Notes under the pieces: model-generated
Database searches by the model: none
What the model was told of the DNA's origin: nothing
The model's input: only the letters and a program-made list of their open reading frames with translations
Translations under genes and position numbers: made by a program
Part shown: one piece after another, positions 29,001 to 54,674 of the stretch
Numbering within the stretch: position 1 is the first letter of the stretch
Layout: each line of letters opens with the position of its first letter
Assembly (NCBI GenBank): GCA_964036155.1
Contig: OZ038422.1
Location: 80,747,201-80,811,200 of the forward strand
DNA: 64,000 nt
Source of the DNA: Diploscapter coronatus
Taxonomy: Eukaryota; Nematoda; Chromadorea; Rhabditida; Rhabditidae
Direction of reading: 5' to 3'

Positions 29001-32000
29001 TTTTACCTCTTTAATCAGACGTACTATTTCGATGCCAACATTCCTTACGGCATTTCTCTGCACCCTCTCTGATTGACGAGCTATTTCTCGTTCCGGTGCT
29101 CGTGTGCGGAAGACCCTGCGCACATTACAGTGCAATGCTGCTGCTGCGCTGCAGAGATTCGTTCTGCTTTTTATGTCTGCCCCCTCCTCGAGGAATGTGA
29201 ACTGGGCCCATATATAAATGCACTAGCAGAGCGGACGATGAGCGAACCGCCTCAGCGGAAGAAGCATCTTCATCTTATAGATAACCTACTTAATTTTACT
29301 TATATTATATCTTTCATTTCACATTTAATTACATTTTATGCAATTTTATTGTATTATCTTCATTATGATAATCAACACCATTTTTGTGATCTTGTTGTCA
29401 ACTCGGAATACCTTTAAGCATACGGCGATTTTAGAGATCCATCTCTATTCTCGCATTCTGGGATATATTCAACTGAGACAAATGGCTCGCCGCGCCACTG
29501 CATTGCTCTGTTTAGCCCTTGTGGCCGCAGCTTTCGCTGAAGATACTAAGGAGGAGACCAAGCAGAAGGTTCATTTCTATCGACTCTTTCTAGATGCATC
29601 TTTTTTATTTCAAGTTGTACGTCTTCATAGATATCGTTTTAGAACGAGACTCGACTTTTCTCCCGAGCCAAGCGTCAATGTTGCAACTCCAATTCGAACT
29701 CCTGTTGTGGTGGTTCATCGCAATGCATGCCTTCTTGCATGCAACAGTGCAGCAACTCTTGCGGATCTAACAGTGGCTGCCAGTCCAGCTGTGGATCCAG
29801 TTGCCAACAGCAGTGCGGTCTCCTCATCACCCTTCCACAGCAACAGAACTCCTGCAATCAGTGCCAGTCCAGCTGCCAACAGTCTTGCCCTTCATGCAAC
29901 TGCAACAGCCAGTGCTCTTCTCAGTGCGGTGGATACAGCCAGCCAGTAATTATTATATTTGTAACTTCGTACAATACACGATATTTCTTCCTTTTCAGAT
30001 GAATTCCTGCCAATCCAGCTGCAACAGTCAGTGTCAGAGCTCTTGTTCCACCCCATCCTGCTCGCAGGTTCACCCTTTCGAGTCATTTTAGTCCTTATCA
30101 TCGCCTTCAGAACTGCCAATCCTCGTGCGCTTCGCAGTGTGGATCATCTCAGCCACAAGTCATCGTCGTTCAGCAGCAGCAGCAGAACCAATGCCAGCAG
30201 TGCCAGAGCTCCTGTCAACAGTCCTGCCCTTCATGCAACTGCAACAGTCAGTGCTCTTCTCAGTGCGGTGGATACAGCCAGCCAGTAATTATTACATTTG
30301 TAATTTCGTACATTTAGGATACTTCTTCTTTTTCAGATGAATTCCTGCCAATCCAACTGCAACAGTCAGTGCCAGAGCTCTTGCAGCACTCCCATGTGTC
30401 AAAGCTCTTGCCAGAGCTCCTGCCAACAGGTGTTGATTGAGATCTTAGATCCGCTGTCGAATCACAGTTTTAGGCCTGCCAACCCCAAACTCAGTGCCAG
30501 CCTCAGTGCATGCCTTCTTGTCAGCCCAGCTGCACTCAGCAACAATCTCAGCCAATCATTATCGTCATTCAGCAAGGAGACAACTGCAATCAGAACTGCA
30601 ACAACCAGTGCCAACAGGCCTGCAGTACCCCAGTAATTTTTGAATCATTTAAATTTAGAATAGTCCTATAGCTCTTGACATCATCTCGTAAAAATAATTC
30701 AAAATGATTTCGATTTCTTAGGCTTGCACGCAAACCTGCCAGAATCAGTGTCAGCAGTCATGTGGGTGCCAGTCGACCTGTCAGGATAGCTGCATGAACA
30801 CCTGCACTCAGCAAGCCACTCCCATGCAATGCCAGCCAATCTGCCAGAACACTTGCCAGTCCACATGCCAACAGGCTCAGCAGATCGTCACCCCTTGCCA
30901 GGTAGCTTTTTTTCGTAGAATTATTGAGCTTCAAAATAAAATCTTAAATATCATTCTCATTCTTGGCTTTTCCAGACGACTTCTTCTGGCTGCGGATGCT
31001 CTTCTGGATATTCTCAGTGCGGATCTTCGTGTTGCCGCCAACGATAAGCGGAGCACCATTCGCCATGCGACGCGGGACTCTCGAGTCGCTTCCACCAAAG
31101 CGATGTTTCCAATCCCGCGTTCCGCATGTACCTCACAGGGAATTCTATGCGATCGGAGTAACTTAATTTCTCGGTATCATAAATTATTACTTGACCTCTC
31201 TTAGCCCGCGCGAAACGCATCTTCCGTTGTTCATCAAGTCATGTTCTTAAAAAGCAAGACTTGAAAACGAGGAGTGCAATTGTAGTAGTGCCGCAACATA
31301 ATAATCATCATAGAATTTTGGTATTATCACGATTGCCATATTTAGATTCGTTATATTATGTTGTGACTTTCTATTCCACTAAAGAGATGATGAATGTGTA
31401 TTTTTGTGTCCGTCTGCTGGTTCTAATGATATTATCATCTCTTTAATGGTCTTATCGCATCTTCTGTATTTGTCTTTTGAATCTAATCGCCTTCTCGTTA
31501 TTTTCAAATTTAGTTTTGTTGGGCTTTGTTTTTGCTCAATGCCCCCGATTTCTCCGCATCTCTATCTTTCCCTCCTTCTCTAGACTGTCTGTGTTGTCTG
31601 TGTGCAAGTACTAAAAGCGCAACGACCCACTGAAGATACTCTATCTTCCCACGAGCTTTCATACTTCCCTTTCAAACTTCTATAATTTCACAACAATCTC
31701 GACTCTCACCATGTCTGTACAGTTCAGCTGAAATCTCATGTCTTTCTCAATTATTTCGTGCCAGTTAATAATTGGGGTGTCAAAATATTGGTAGCTGACG
31801 GAAGAATTTGTGTAACCTTTGTGTGCCAAAGTGGCAACACATTTTTTTCTTCGCTATTCCCCCGGGCGACTTTCTTCTTTTTCTCTGGCTTTCCCTACCG
31901 TGCTAGCCTTTCTCCGCCCTTTTCTTGTGTTAAAATTGTGACTGCGATCGAGCGGTCTTGATAGCATTATAATAAATATGTGATCAGTAACTGTTGTTCT

Positions 32001-32882
32001 TGTTAACCCAGCTTATACTAACCGACCAACAACTAACTCCAGAAAGGCTATTCTCTCACTCCCTGAGAACCCTTTCTGTTCAGGTTCGCTATTCAATATT
32101 CAATATATAATAAAATTGAAGAAAATCACTCACATTCGACAAATCCATGACCAGGGAAATTGATCGCAATGAGTCGAATTCCTTTCGAAACGAAGTGCGG
32201 AAGCATGTACTGAAATTGAGATCTATAATAAAGATGAATCTTGTTATGGCTTGCCTTGAAATCGTTGTGAGATCCAGGACTCCCGTGAAGTGCGATGCAA
32301 GTGGCTCGTGCCAAGCTAGGGGTAATTCCATGGTGCGTGTCCTGAATTCGACATTCAAACAAGTAATCATTAAATAAAGTACTGACGAATTTGATAGCTA
32401 GGGATGGGAAATATGGATCAGATTAGAGAAAAATAATACGGAAAAAGAAAGGGTTCGTCAGTACGATTAGGACTTAAAAGTTTGAACATAGGCCTGTTTT
32501 GAGAACACCGAGGTCCAGACCCACTTTTGGCTCAAACTTTTAAGTTCTGAGTACGATACGATAAGTGGTAGCTGCTTTCAAAATTTTATTTATCCATCAC
32601 AAGTTCTTCTTTCAATTTGGTCATATTTGTGACGATATTTTGAATTTTTGAATAAAAATAATAATTTAAAACAATCCCAACCTGATAAACGACATCGACG
32701 TCTATTTGTTCATCGCCCGAGAATCCTCCCCTAAAGGAGGCAGGAATGGAGTAGAGCAGCTTGTCCGAGTCGATGATTCGACTCGCAGAGCAGGCGGAGG
32801 ACGAGGTCGACATCACAGAACAGGAGAGGGGAATTAGTTTGTGAATGCTGCTAAAGGGGAGGCGAGAGATGGATGAGAACAT
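26065..32882 (-). CDS. Alpha/beta hydrolase, DUF1057-like (paralogue 2)
   Basis: Paralogue of the 19670–25597 hydrolase. Exons 32682–32882, 32255–32341, 32134–32209, 27373–27524, 27248–27324, 26898–27108, 26462–26557, a 69-base exon at about 26312–26383, and 26065–26184 add to an exact 362-aa frame. Motifs are CIALHGSPGSHNDFK (oxyanion), IRLIAINFPGHGF, nucleophile elbow FLGHSRACENAL, LIVLHAWGGEDFLI and FDKEGHYIQKF with the candidate catalytic His. The N-terminus is ~50 residues longer than in paralogue 1 and Ser-rich. The intron after exon 3 is ~4.6 kb and holds a plus-strand Cys-rich gene and two LTR-like repeats. The segment 32210–32254 is in frame but begins GC and ends AG, so it is either a GC–AG intron or 15 extra residues. 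Substrate unknown. Confidence 0.83.
27764..28027 (+). repeat. LTR-like direct repeat, left copy
   Basis: Starts TGTCAAAATGGCAACACATT, contains AATAAAATC (polyadenylation-like) and ends GGAACCCTTTCTGTTCA. It aligns along its length with 31822–32082. GGTTC lies two bases upstream (27757–27761), matching GGTTC directly after the right copy. It sits in the long intron of hydrolase paralogue 2. Confidence 0.7.
28690..28830 (+). pseudogene. Possible gag-like coding remnant between the LTR-like repeats
   Basis: A short frame with helix-forming, acidic composition (KKDVEDIDEALSRFDELGES), ending in a stop at 28828–28830. It has no start of its own, and upstream coding-like sequence is in another frame. 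Placement just inside the left LTR-like repeat suggests a decayed capsid-type remnant, but similarity to any retroelement was not tested. Confidence 0.25.
29482..31047 (+). CDS. Secreted Cys/Gln/Ser-rich repeat protein, nested in a hydrolase intron
   Basis: Eight exons (29482–29568, 29643–29945, 29999–30067, 30111–30284, 30337–30429, 30474–30632, 30722–30901, 30976–31047) give an exact 378-aa frame. Residues 1–~19 (MARRATALLCLALVAAAFA) are a signal peptide. The mature protein is almost wholly built of C-x(3)-C units such as CQSSCQQSCPSCNCNSQC. Every intron is phase 0, so exons are modular. The exon 2 tail plus exon 3 is duplicated as exon 4 plus exon 5: both pairs have ...QCSSQCGGYSQP followed by MNSCQS(S/N)CNSQCQSSC. 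Dense disulfides suggest a structural or extracellular matrix/cuticle-like protein. The family is not identified. It lies wholly within the long intron of hydrolase paralogue 2, on the opposite strand, between two LTR-like repeats. Confidence 0.85.
31822..32082 (+). repeat. LTR-like direct repeat, right copy
   Basis: Starts TGTGCCAAAGTGGCAACACA and ends GAGAACCCTTTCTGTTCA. It shares the GCGATCGAGCGGTCT and CCAACAACTAAC segments with 27764–28027. It is followed at once by GGTTC (32083–32087). Divergence from the left copy is visible throughout, so any insertion is old, or the two copies are independent solo repeats. Confidence 0.7.
32461..32554. repeat. Intronic inverted repeat (hairpin)
   Basis: Arms of ~25 bases (32461–32487 and 32530–32554), including ACTTAAAAGTTTGA and its complement, separated by about 42 bases, inside intron 1 of hydrolase paralogue 2. 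It is non-coding. Confidence 0.6.
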
Positions 32883-33747
32883 CCAAGCAGCGTGTGGAGA
32901 GGCTGCGAAAGCAGCTGGGACTGAAAAAGGAAAAATCGATACAAACTAGTTCCTGCATAGAATGCAAATACGACAGCTATTCAGAATCTGGCCAAAATAA
33001 CCATTCGAGAACATTGAAACTCTTTGTCTCTGTCATTTCACATCTTCAACAATCCATCAAAATCATAGTTTATTCTTCACTTCACTCGGTTTCAAAAATA
33101 AAACACGATCAAATCATGTCTATTGCAGCAAGTGCCACCAAATTTAAATGATGATGAAAATGGAAACAGAAAGGAAAGAAGAATGCATTGGATGGAGCAA
33201 AGTACAACCCGTCACATAGTAAGCATATGCTGAAACAGATACGAGAAGAGGAAAGAGGGAAAGAGAAGGGATTGATAAGGAAAGAGGGAAGAAAGGAACA
33301 CAGATGAAATACACGAAATTGGGGATCCCATTTGATGATGAAGCAATACAAAATGATGGCACGCCTTCATACTTCTATTATCTAGTTTCTAACTATGAGC
33401 AACATTATGCCGTCATTTTGATATTGCCCGATTATGCAATACAATTAACATCTAATTACAATTTCATAGAAATTTTCGTCATTTCCAGAATTCAAGAGCA
33501 GGCTAGTATTTTTATGCAGAATCTTTTCAGCTCAAGTATTCTGGAGATCAAAAGCTTAGCTACTGTTTCCATCTTTGGTAGAGTAAATCAAAAGTTTTGT
33601 CTAATCTTCACAATTTGCAAACAAAAAAACACGTACGAATTATGGAGCAAATGAAGAAATAAAACTATTTTTAAAAAGAAATAAATTACTGATAAAATCT
33701 ATGCAAAGCTTACAGTTGAGTCTCTGATTTGCAAGCTACTATCTGTC
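32883..33747. other. Intergenic region between hydrolase 2 and RABGAP1
   Basis: Contains the upstream region of hydrolase 2 and the 3' flank of the Rab GAP gene. A 116-codon AT-rich open frame on the plus strand (33304–33654) has no recognisable domain or codon character, so no gene is called. Confidence 0.4.
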
Positions 33748-41631
<7,884 letters not shown>

Positions 41632-43574
41632 CGCCAAACCGAGTAGTAGAAATTGCAGTTGGCAGTGACAAAATGGAAAACACGCTTGGAGCTGAAAATG
41701 AATGGAATCAATTCGAAAAGTAGAACGAAGGAGTAAAGTAATGCGAAACAATGGACCGATACAGGAATTCCCACAGAATGTAGCGCATAGTGCAAATTGG
41801 TTGTGGCTATGTGTAAGTGAAACTCCCTGCCGTTTCAAACACGCACCTTCTCTGTCTCCCCCTCTCCCTTCGCTACTCTCTTTCATATTTGAAATTGATT
41901 TCCCCTAGAAACGAGTCATTTTGCATGAACAGCTGCAGAAATGCAGAAACGAAGACAAACAGGAAGGTTCAAATGAGACTGAAAAGGAGGATGGGTTGAA
42001 ATAAGCCCGAAATGGAATGGGACAGAGGAGCGTGTAGATGGAGTAGATGGAGGCAGAGATTACGAGGTAGTGCCTTTGGACTGCAGAGATGACTGAATGC
42101 GCCTGCAGCCTTGGGCCTGTAGAACCTGTTCCCTCTCTTTCTCTCTCGCGCTTTGAATGGTCGTGACGATCGAGAACTTCCCTCTGCTTCTCTGTCTCTC
42201 CCTCTCTATTTGTTTCCCTACTTTCTGGCTCCTTCAACTTTTTCAATCACTCAATAATTTACCCGTTCGTATGCGGTATTCATCTCCCTACGTATTTTTA
42301 ACTCGAAATATCAACTTTCATAGGTTAAGTATTTTTAGAAAGAAAAAAACGAAATGAACGACGAGAATTAAGAGGTGAACTGCGAACTCGGAAAACAAAA
42401 ATCATTCTTGCACAGATCGAAAGAATAAGAAAAGAAGAAAGAAATGGACAGAGAAAGTAATCGGTCACTGATAAGCGAAAAAAAAGAAGAAGAAGAAGAA
42501 GAAAAAACAAATGAAATGAAAAATCACAAAGTCTAGCGGAAAGATTTGACGACAGCAGATGAATTCGTAAAGCTTCAAAGCTTGAAGGCGTAGTCCATTG
42601 TTGGGGACGCTCAGATTTCACGCCATAAATGGGCACTCGGACTAAGGGAAAAGAGGAAAGGGGAAAGAGTAAGAGATTGGACTGCTAAAAGGGATGGGGA
42701 AAGAGCAAATCGATTGCAGACTTTGAAAGGAAAAAGAAAGAGAAAGAGAGATACTCCTTGTAAGGAGAGAAAGAAGAGAGAAAACGGCTACTACAAAATG
42801 AAAAAAAAACACACACAGAACTGACCGATTGATTCCTTTCGACAATGCAATTTGCGCTGCAGCTATTCTCTGCCTTCCTGCTCAGCTCATTCCCTCCCCC
42901 TTTTCTTGTGCTCATTTCAGGCCACGTAATCACTCTCGCATTCTATTCCCATTTCTGGCTCACTAATTATTCTCAAAAGCCAACAGCACATTTGCAAACT
43001 CCTCTAATTTGCCTTTTTCCCTGAAACAGACCAATTATTTTGATGAAATACAGGAGAAAAATAGCAATATAATGCATTGACGGAAATGAACAATTCTTGA
43101 ATGAATGGAACTGAAGAAAACATTCACAATCAAATTTATTGTCGCGTAAAATAAAACAATCATCATAAGTGAAATCATGAGATAGAATAAAACCGATAAA
43201 AGTACTGTCGGATTTCAATTTTACAAGATAAAGTCTATGATGGTAAAGCATAGCAGTTGAGTATTGATGATGGGGTAGAAGAATGAAGAATGGGTACCAG
43301 ATTTGGAAATACCCACTTGAATAAAAACCGTCATTTAGGCTCACAATACAGCCTTTTAATCATTTTACCAGGATGAAAAGAAAATAGAAGAAAATAATAA
43401 AATTTCATACATGAAATGTTCGGACTTATGCTAGAGAATTTCTTCTGAACATTGAAAACAAGTCTAATTACAATAATTCAGCTAAAATATTTCTAGCCAT
43501 TTAACTTAACAAGTTCATAATTTTAACTCTAGCGTCCAAACATTTCATTAAATTGAAATGGCCAAACTTCATTC
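41632..43574. other. Intergenic region between RABGAP1 and POLD3
   Basis: About 1.9 kb with no conserved frame. A strongly purine-rich stretch (about 42340–42790) includes an (AAG)n-like run near 42485–42505. Pyrimidine tracts flank it. It holds the 5' region of RABGAP1 and the 3' flank of POLD3. Confidence 0.45.
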
Positions 43575-46500
43575 TTACTTCTTGTTGAAGAACGAGCTGA
43601 TCCTTGCCTGGCCCGCAGGGACTTTCTTCGATGCTTTCGAGCTGGCCGTCGAGCGGGAAGAAATGGATTCTGTCTGCAAACCAAGACCAATCATCATCAT
43701 CATTCAAAATACTCATAATTGCAGATCAATTAAATTCCATTATCTCTATTATATAGTCGCATGCTCACCTCGTCGCTCGTGCTTTTCCTCGCAGCCCTAC
43801 TTTCCTCTTCCGCTTTCTTCTCGTCTTCTGTCAGTTCGACCACCTTCTTCACCTGCCTCGTTACTGAATTTAGAAAAATAATACGGTTTCAGATAGATGA
43901 GTCGAGATTATGCAAAATACTGAATTAAATAATTCGAATTTTGTGTCCAGTAAAATTTCAGTTTAGATCGAAATATCCCGAAATATGAATTTTTAAAACA
44001 GTTGATCCAGTCTAACTTTCATCTTTTCATCTTTAATTCTGATACTTGACATATCGTTTTTGCATACACTACTTCATAATTCATGGCATTATGAATGCAC
44101 ATTCATATGTAGCATGAAAATGAGAGTGCATGCATAAAATTTTCTATGTCCATTCAAAACTCTTAGTAATCCGACGCATAAAACAACATACCAGTGAATC
44201 CATCCTCATCCACGTACTCTTCGGTGACAGAGATGGTCTTCGTGGCAGGGCTTGCGTTTTCGCTCGCAGTCGGGAAGAGTTTCCTCTTTCTTGGGGAAGT
44301 TCGGGTGGCGGGGGGTGGGGCTGAAATGCCAATGTGAATGGTCACTAATCTCGGAAAATCTAACTAGATTTCGTCTTGGGCTGCTTCTGTTTCTTAGCAG
44401 GCTTCACGTCCTCCGCTTCCTCCTCAGTCGATCGGCCATTGCCCTCGTTCTCGGCGTCAAACAAATCCTCATCCACTGAAATCCGCATATTAAGACCAAA
44501 TCTAGTGACATTTTTGGGCTAAATAATTTTCAAGAGTTCAAACATTGCGAAATAACTGTATTGTGCAGATAAATGTTTGTATATGTCACTGGGATTGCTA
44601 TTGCTTTGATTTGTCATAGCTTTTGCACAAAATTAACATGAAATTACTAAACGAGTATGGAAATATTGGAAAAATGTTTTAAAAATAGTGCCAACCTGGA
44701 ATGGTTTTCCTCTTTGCAGAAGCATTTCTCTTGCTTCCCCCCTCTTCTTCTTTGTGATTCTCTTTCGTCTCCAAACTTTTCTTCGCTTTTCCTCCCCTCT
44801 TCTTCGCAGGACTCTCCTCCTTCTCTTCCTTGCTCGGCTCTTCATTCCAATCATCCTCATCGTCAATAAGAATTCGCTTGTTTCTTCGACGACTGAAATT
44901 TAAAAAAAAAAAAAAAAAACAAAAAACAAAATCTTCATTTGAATTTCGAAAATGAGCGAATGAAATAAAAGAAAGCAATGCTATCGAAATAAAATGATTT
45001 ACTTGTTCTTAAGCGGGCTGTCCTCGTCCACTTGCATTTCCTCCACCTCCTGCTTGACTCGGGGAGATTCCTCAACTTCCTTTTTGGGTGATTTGATAGG
45101 AGAAAATGGGCTGACTGGCAATTTCCTGGGTGAAGTCTGCAATATGCTAATCTATTTTGGAGCAGTATTTTGTCACAATTTTAAATCTCGTTTCATTTCG
45201 CGTGGTACCTAGTTTTTTTGTTCGCAAAGGTAACTCTTTTACTGATTCGAAATTAATGTCTCTTATTGAACCCAGACGCAGGCGAAAACTTTAAATTTGA
45301 AAACTACAAAGACAACGATTCATTTTTAAACCCCAAAAGCAAAGAAAAGGATCTCAGACACAACACAAAGACCAAAGCTTCGTACGTCTCTGATCGAATT
45401 TTTATGCGTAAAAATTCAGAATGAATGAAATACAAAATAACGAAAACTCACCCTCGGAGTCTTTTCCTTGGAGGCTGCTTTGGCAAAGAGTTTAGCCAAA
45501 TCTGGTTGTTTTGGCAGACTTTTCGACTTGGGCTGATTCGCGCTAGGGGCCTGTGAAGAAGAGGCCAACTTAAATTTGAAAATTCGAATTTATAGAAGAA
45601 GAATAGAAGGAAACGGAAAAACCTCAGCAGAGGAATCCCTCTGAATGACGACGGGCTTAGCCCCTCTCTTTGCAGGCAGACTCTCCCTCTCCTTCCTCAA
45701 CTTGGCCGTTTCTTCGCACCGAATTCCTGCCCGTTTAGGATCTGTTTCGTAGTGCGAAAACACTGCATCGATTTCCGGCTCGAACACATTGTGCAGAGTC
45801 TGAAAATGTCAAATTATGATTTTATTAAAATATGATAACGAGCGGGTCAGGAATTGTGATTCTGTAAGAAAAGGGGACAAATGCCAAAATTAACATGTCT
45901 TTAAAAGGCCAACTTATCTAATTTATACATAAAAATTTGAAAAAAAAAAAAACGTTTTTCTCCAAAACATTCGTAAACAAGAAAAAACTTCGAACAATTT
46001 AGCATACCTCAATAGGAATGCACTGTAGACTGTAGAGAGTCTCAGTTTTGATGTGATTGAATTGCTGCTTGGTTTGGTCCAGTTCGTCCCATTTGCTTAG
46101 AACGCTACAGTCCATTTCTGTCTCATCTGAAATGATTCACTAAGTGATTGAATAAAAAAGTATTCTTACGCAGAGTTGGGTGCTTCTTCACTCCAGTCAC
46201 CAAGTAAATAGCCGACAATCCAGGAACCTTCTCCCTCTCCTTCCATAATTTGTCCATCAGCCTGCAATTTGAACCTTTACTTCATCAAAATGATTGGTGA
46301 TACGTTTGCCAGCTCTTTCCAAGAGGATGGTTTTGTGAATGTGAAGAGAAAGACAAGGTAAATTTGCGTTGCAAAATTCTGCACAAGTGGTAAAAATTGG
46401 TCTTCTGGGCTTCTCACCTAATTTGGAAATCACACCGGAGACGAAAAAGCTTATTAAAGTCATGTTAGGGGATATATTACATATCGAATTTGGTATCAAT

Positions 46501-46878
46501 GGAAGGGTAGGTTCTGGATAGGCTAACGGTCATTTTACCATTCCTTGATGCTCACCCTATATGGAGCTATAAGGCTTTTTCATAAGTGGTTGAATTTATA
46601 GATCCGATGGGAAGTTCAGAAGACCGTAAAATTCATTTCTATTCTCAATGCTCATGAATGCTTACAAAATTTTGTTTAAAACTATAAGAAACTTGTTTAT
46701 ATTCGCTTAAATAGATAATAATTTACAACAAAAATGCCTACCTAACAGCCTTGGGAATGGGAACATCGAGTCTGCGTGCGAGAGTGATGGCAGTGACGAC
46801 AAGTTGTTCCTCCTTCAGAAGCGATTCCAGTTCTTGCATCTGTTCACCGTCCACATCTTCAAGCCCCATTCTGAGCAT
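43575..46878 (-). CDS. pold3: DNA polymerase delta subunit 3 (POLD3/p66) homologue
   Basis: Accessory subunit linking polymerase delta to PCNA in replication and repair. The N-terminus starts at 46878 (MLRMGLEDVDGEQMQELES; a second in-frame ATG is at 46869). A winged-helix-like region follows (LARRLDVPIPKAVR, then KVPGLSAIYLVTGVKKHP and CSVLSKWDELDQTK). The middle is long and charged: LPKQPDLAKLFAKAASKEK, then KRILIDDEDDW and repeated SPRK/SPIK motifs. A TISVTEEYVDEDGFT block matches the family's conserved VTE-type segment. The extreme C-terminus is QARISSFFNKK, a canonical PIP box (Q-x-x-I-x-x-F-F) for PCNA binding, before TAA at 43575–43577. Identification rests on the N-terminal fold plus the PIP tail. 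Confidence 0.85.
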
Positions 46879-47833
46879 TTTTGATTTTTTGAAGAAAAGA
46901 TATTTAACTTCAATCGAGATATGCACTCTCTCGAATGCAGCGTTTCAAGAACGCCTATCAAGAAACGAGATAAAGTCGGAAAATTCCCTGACAAGATTAT
47001 TCTGTTCATTAACTTTGACTTCAACTCAGAAAATAAAAGGCACCGACTTCAGATAATCCACAGCAATTCGAAGAAAGAGGGAAAATCGAGTTGATACGAG
47101 TCAAATCTCGAGGAAATGCACTATTCCATCATCGAAAGAAATGGGATAAAACCTGTGCATTCACGCATACAAATCAAAAGAGGATAAGATGAGAATGAAT
47201 AAATGAAAATGTGAGCAAGAACTCTCCAGGAAATAAGAGCAATCGAAATACAACACACAAGGATAAGAATTACCGTACTCAAAGTCAATTAAGGCATATT
47301 GCCACCGAATGGATGATTGGTGAAAAGCTATGAATTGAAAGGGAAGAGAAAAGAAAGATAATCACAATTGCCTTATTATTTTATCACACGAAATGCCTAT
47401 TAAAACTATCAGTTGACGACTAAATTCATCAAGAAAAACATTAGAAATCTCTACAAAATATTAATGAAACATTGGACAAAATTATGTGCATGAAGAGGAA
47501 GAATCTTTGATGGCAAATAAGTACAACATCATTGTGCATTATGCCGATTTTGTTGAACTTGAAATGAAATAAAATGATGAATACCTTGGGCATCAGAATC
47601 GACAGATGAGATGAATTTTTTGATTAAACAAATCAATCAAAACCTGTACTCTATATATAAACTAAAAAATATTGAATTCAACTGAAATGTAAAAATTATT
47701 GAATTTAGGTTTCGTTACATCTCATTTGTCGACTCAAAATACTAGAATTGGAATACAACCACCGAGCATTTCCAAGGGCAAGGAAGTGAGCGAATGGATG
47801 ACTTGCAGAAGTGCGCAGACTCTTGTAGCGCAT
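46879..47833. other. Intergenic region between POLD3 and PI4KB
   Basis: Nearly 1 kb of AT-rich sequence between two genes on the same strand. No conserved coding frame or structured RNA was seen. Confidence 0.4.
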
Positions 47834-53819
<5,986 letters not shown>

Positions 53820-54674
53820 GTCATTCGATGAGAAACACTCCTCAGAACCCAAAATGAATCAACATCAACGAAAATCACAAAAGCGCGAAAACAACGAAAT
53901 TTGTCGACTTTTCTTCAACACACGAAAAACGCGTAAAGTGAGTGCGCGACTCTCACGGCATTATGAATTCGCAGCTTATTGGAAAGGTTTGCGCGATCCT
54001 TTGCAGAACTTCATGAAACTTCAAATTGCTAAACTGGATTGGATCATCTACAACAACACACAACGGTAAATGTTACGAGGACTGAACTCTACAAATTTTG
54101 AGATGTTTTTCGAAAATGATCGCTAATTACCGTACCTTCCGGAATAACTCACTTCAGAGTGGATATTTTCTAGGGGTATGTTAACATAAGTTGATCAATT
54201 TTCGATATGCTATCAATTATTTATTTTTCTTGAATTTATTCGACCGCATTTAAAACAATTAAAATTTCTGGTAGTTTCGAAGTTCAGTTCAGTTCGTACA
54301 ACCCTGATTAAAAGGAATATTTATTTCAACTACAATTATTCCTCATCACTTTTGGCTGTCTTCAAGAGTTTTTTTTTTGTATTATGTGTATTGAATAATT
54401 ACTGCTTCACGATTTTTATTGAAATAATAATTTTAGATGAAATTAATGATAATCATATCAGCAAATTTAATTTTATTGTTACGACTAGCAAATACTCCAA
54501 ACGTGAAAGTCGTTCCAATTTACAACTAATACCTAATACACAAGTTTCTCCCATTTGAATATAAATAGCAAGTAGAGACGAGATATCGAACTAGAAGCTT
54601 CTTTTTCTTCAGAGGCAAGAACCTTATCATTGTACTATAGTCGCGTATATAAAGTCAGCTATTCGAATATGCAT
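53820..54674. other. Intergenic region between PI4KB and the F-box paralogue
   Basis: No conserved gene was found. A 110-codon open frame across 53737–54069 overlaps the PI4KB start on the opposite strand and has no recognisable features, so it is treated as chance. Confidence 0.4.

Noticed and set aside
33304..33654. 116-codon plus-strand frame as a gene
   Set aside because: AT-rich composition, no domain, no splice context and no homologous pattern; likely chance.
42340..42790. Purine-rich tract as a regulatory or coding region
   Set aside because: Low-complexity composition with no frame or motif; only noted as intergenic content.
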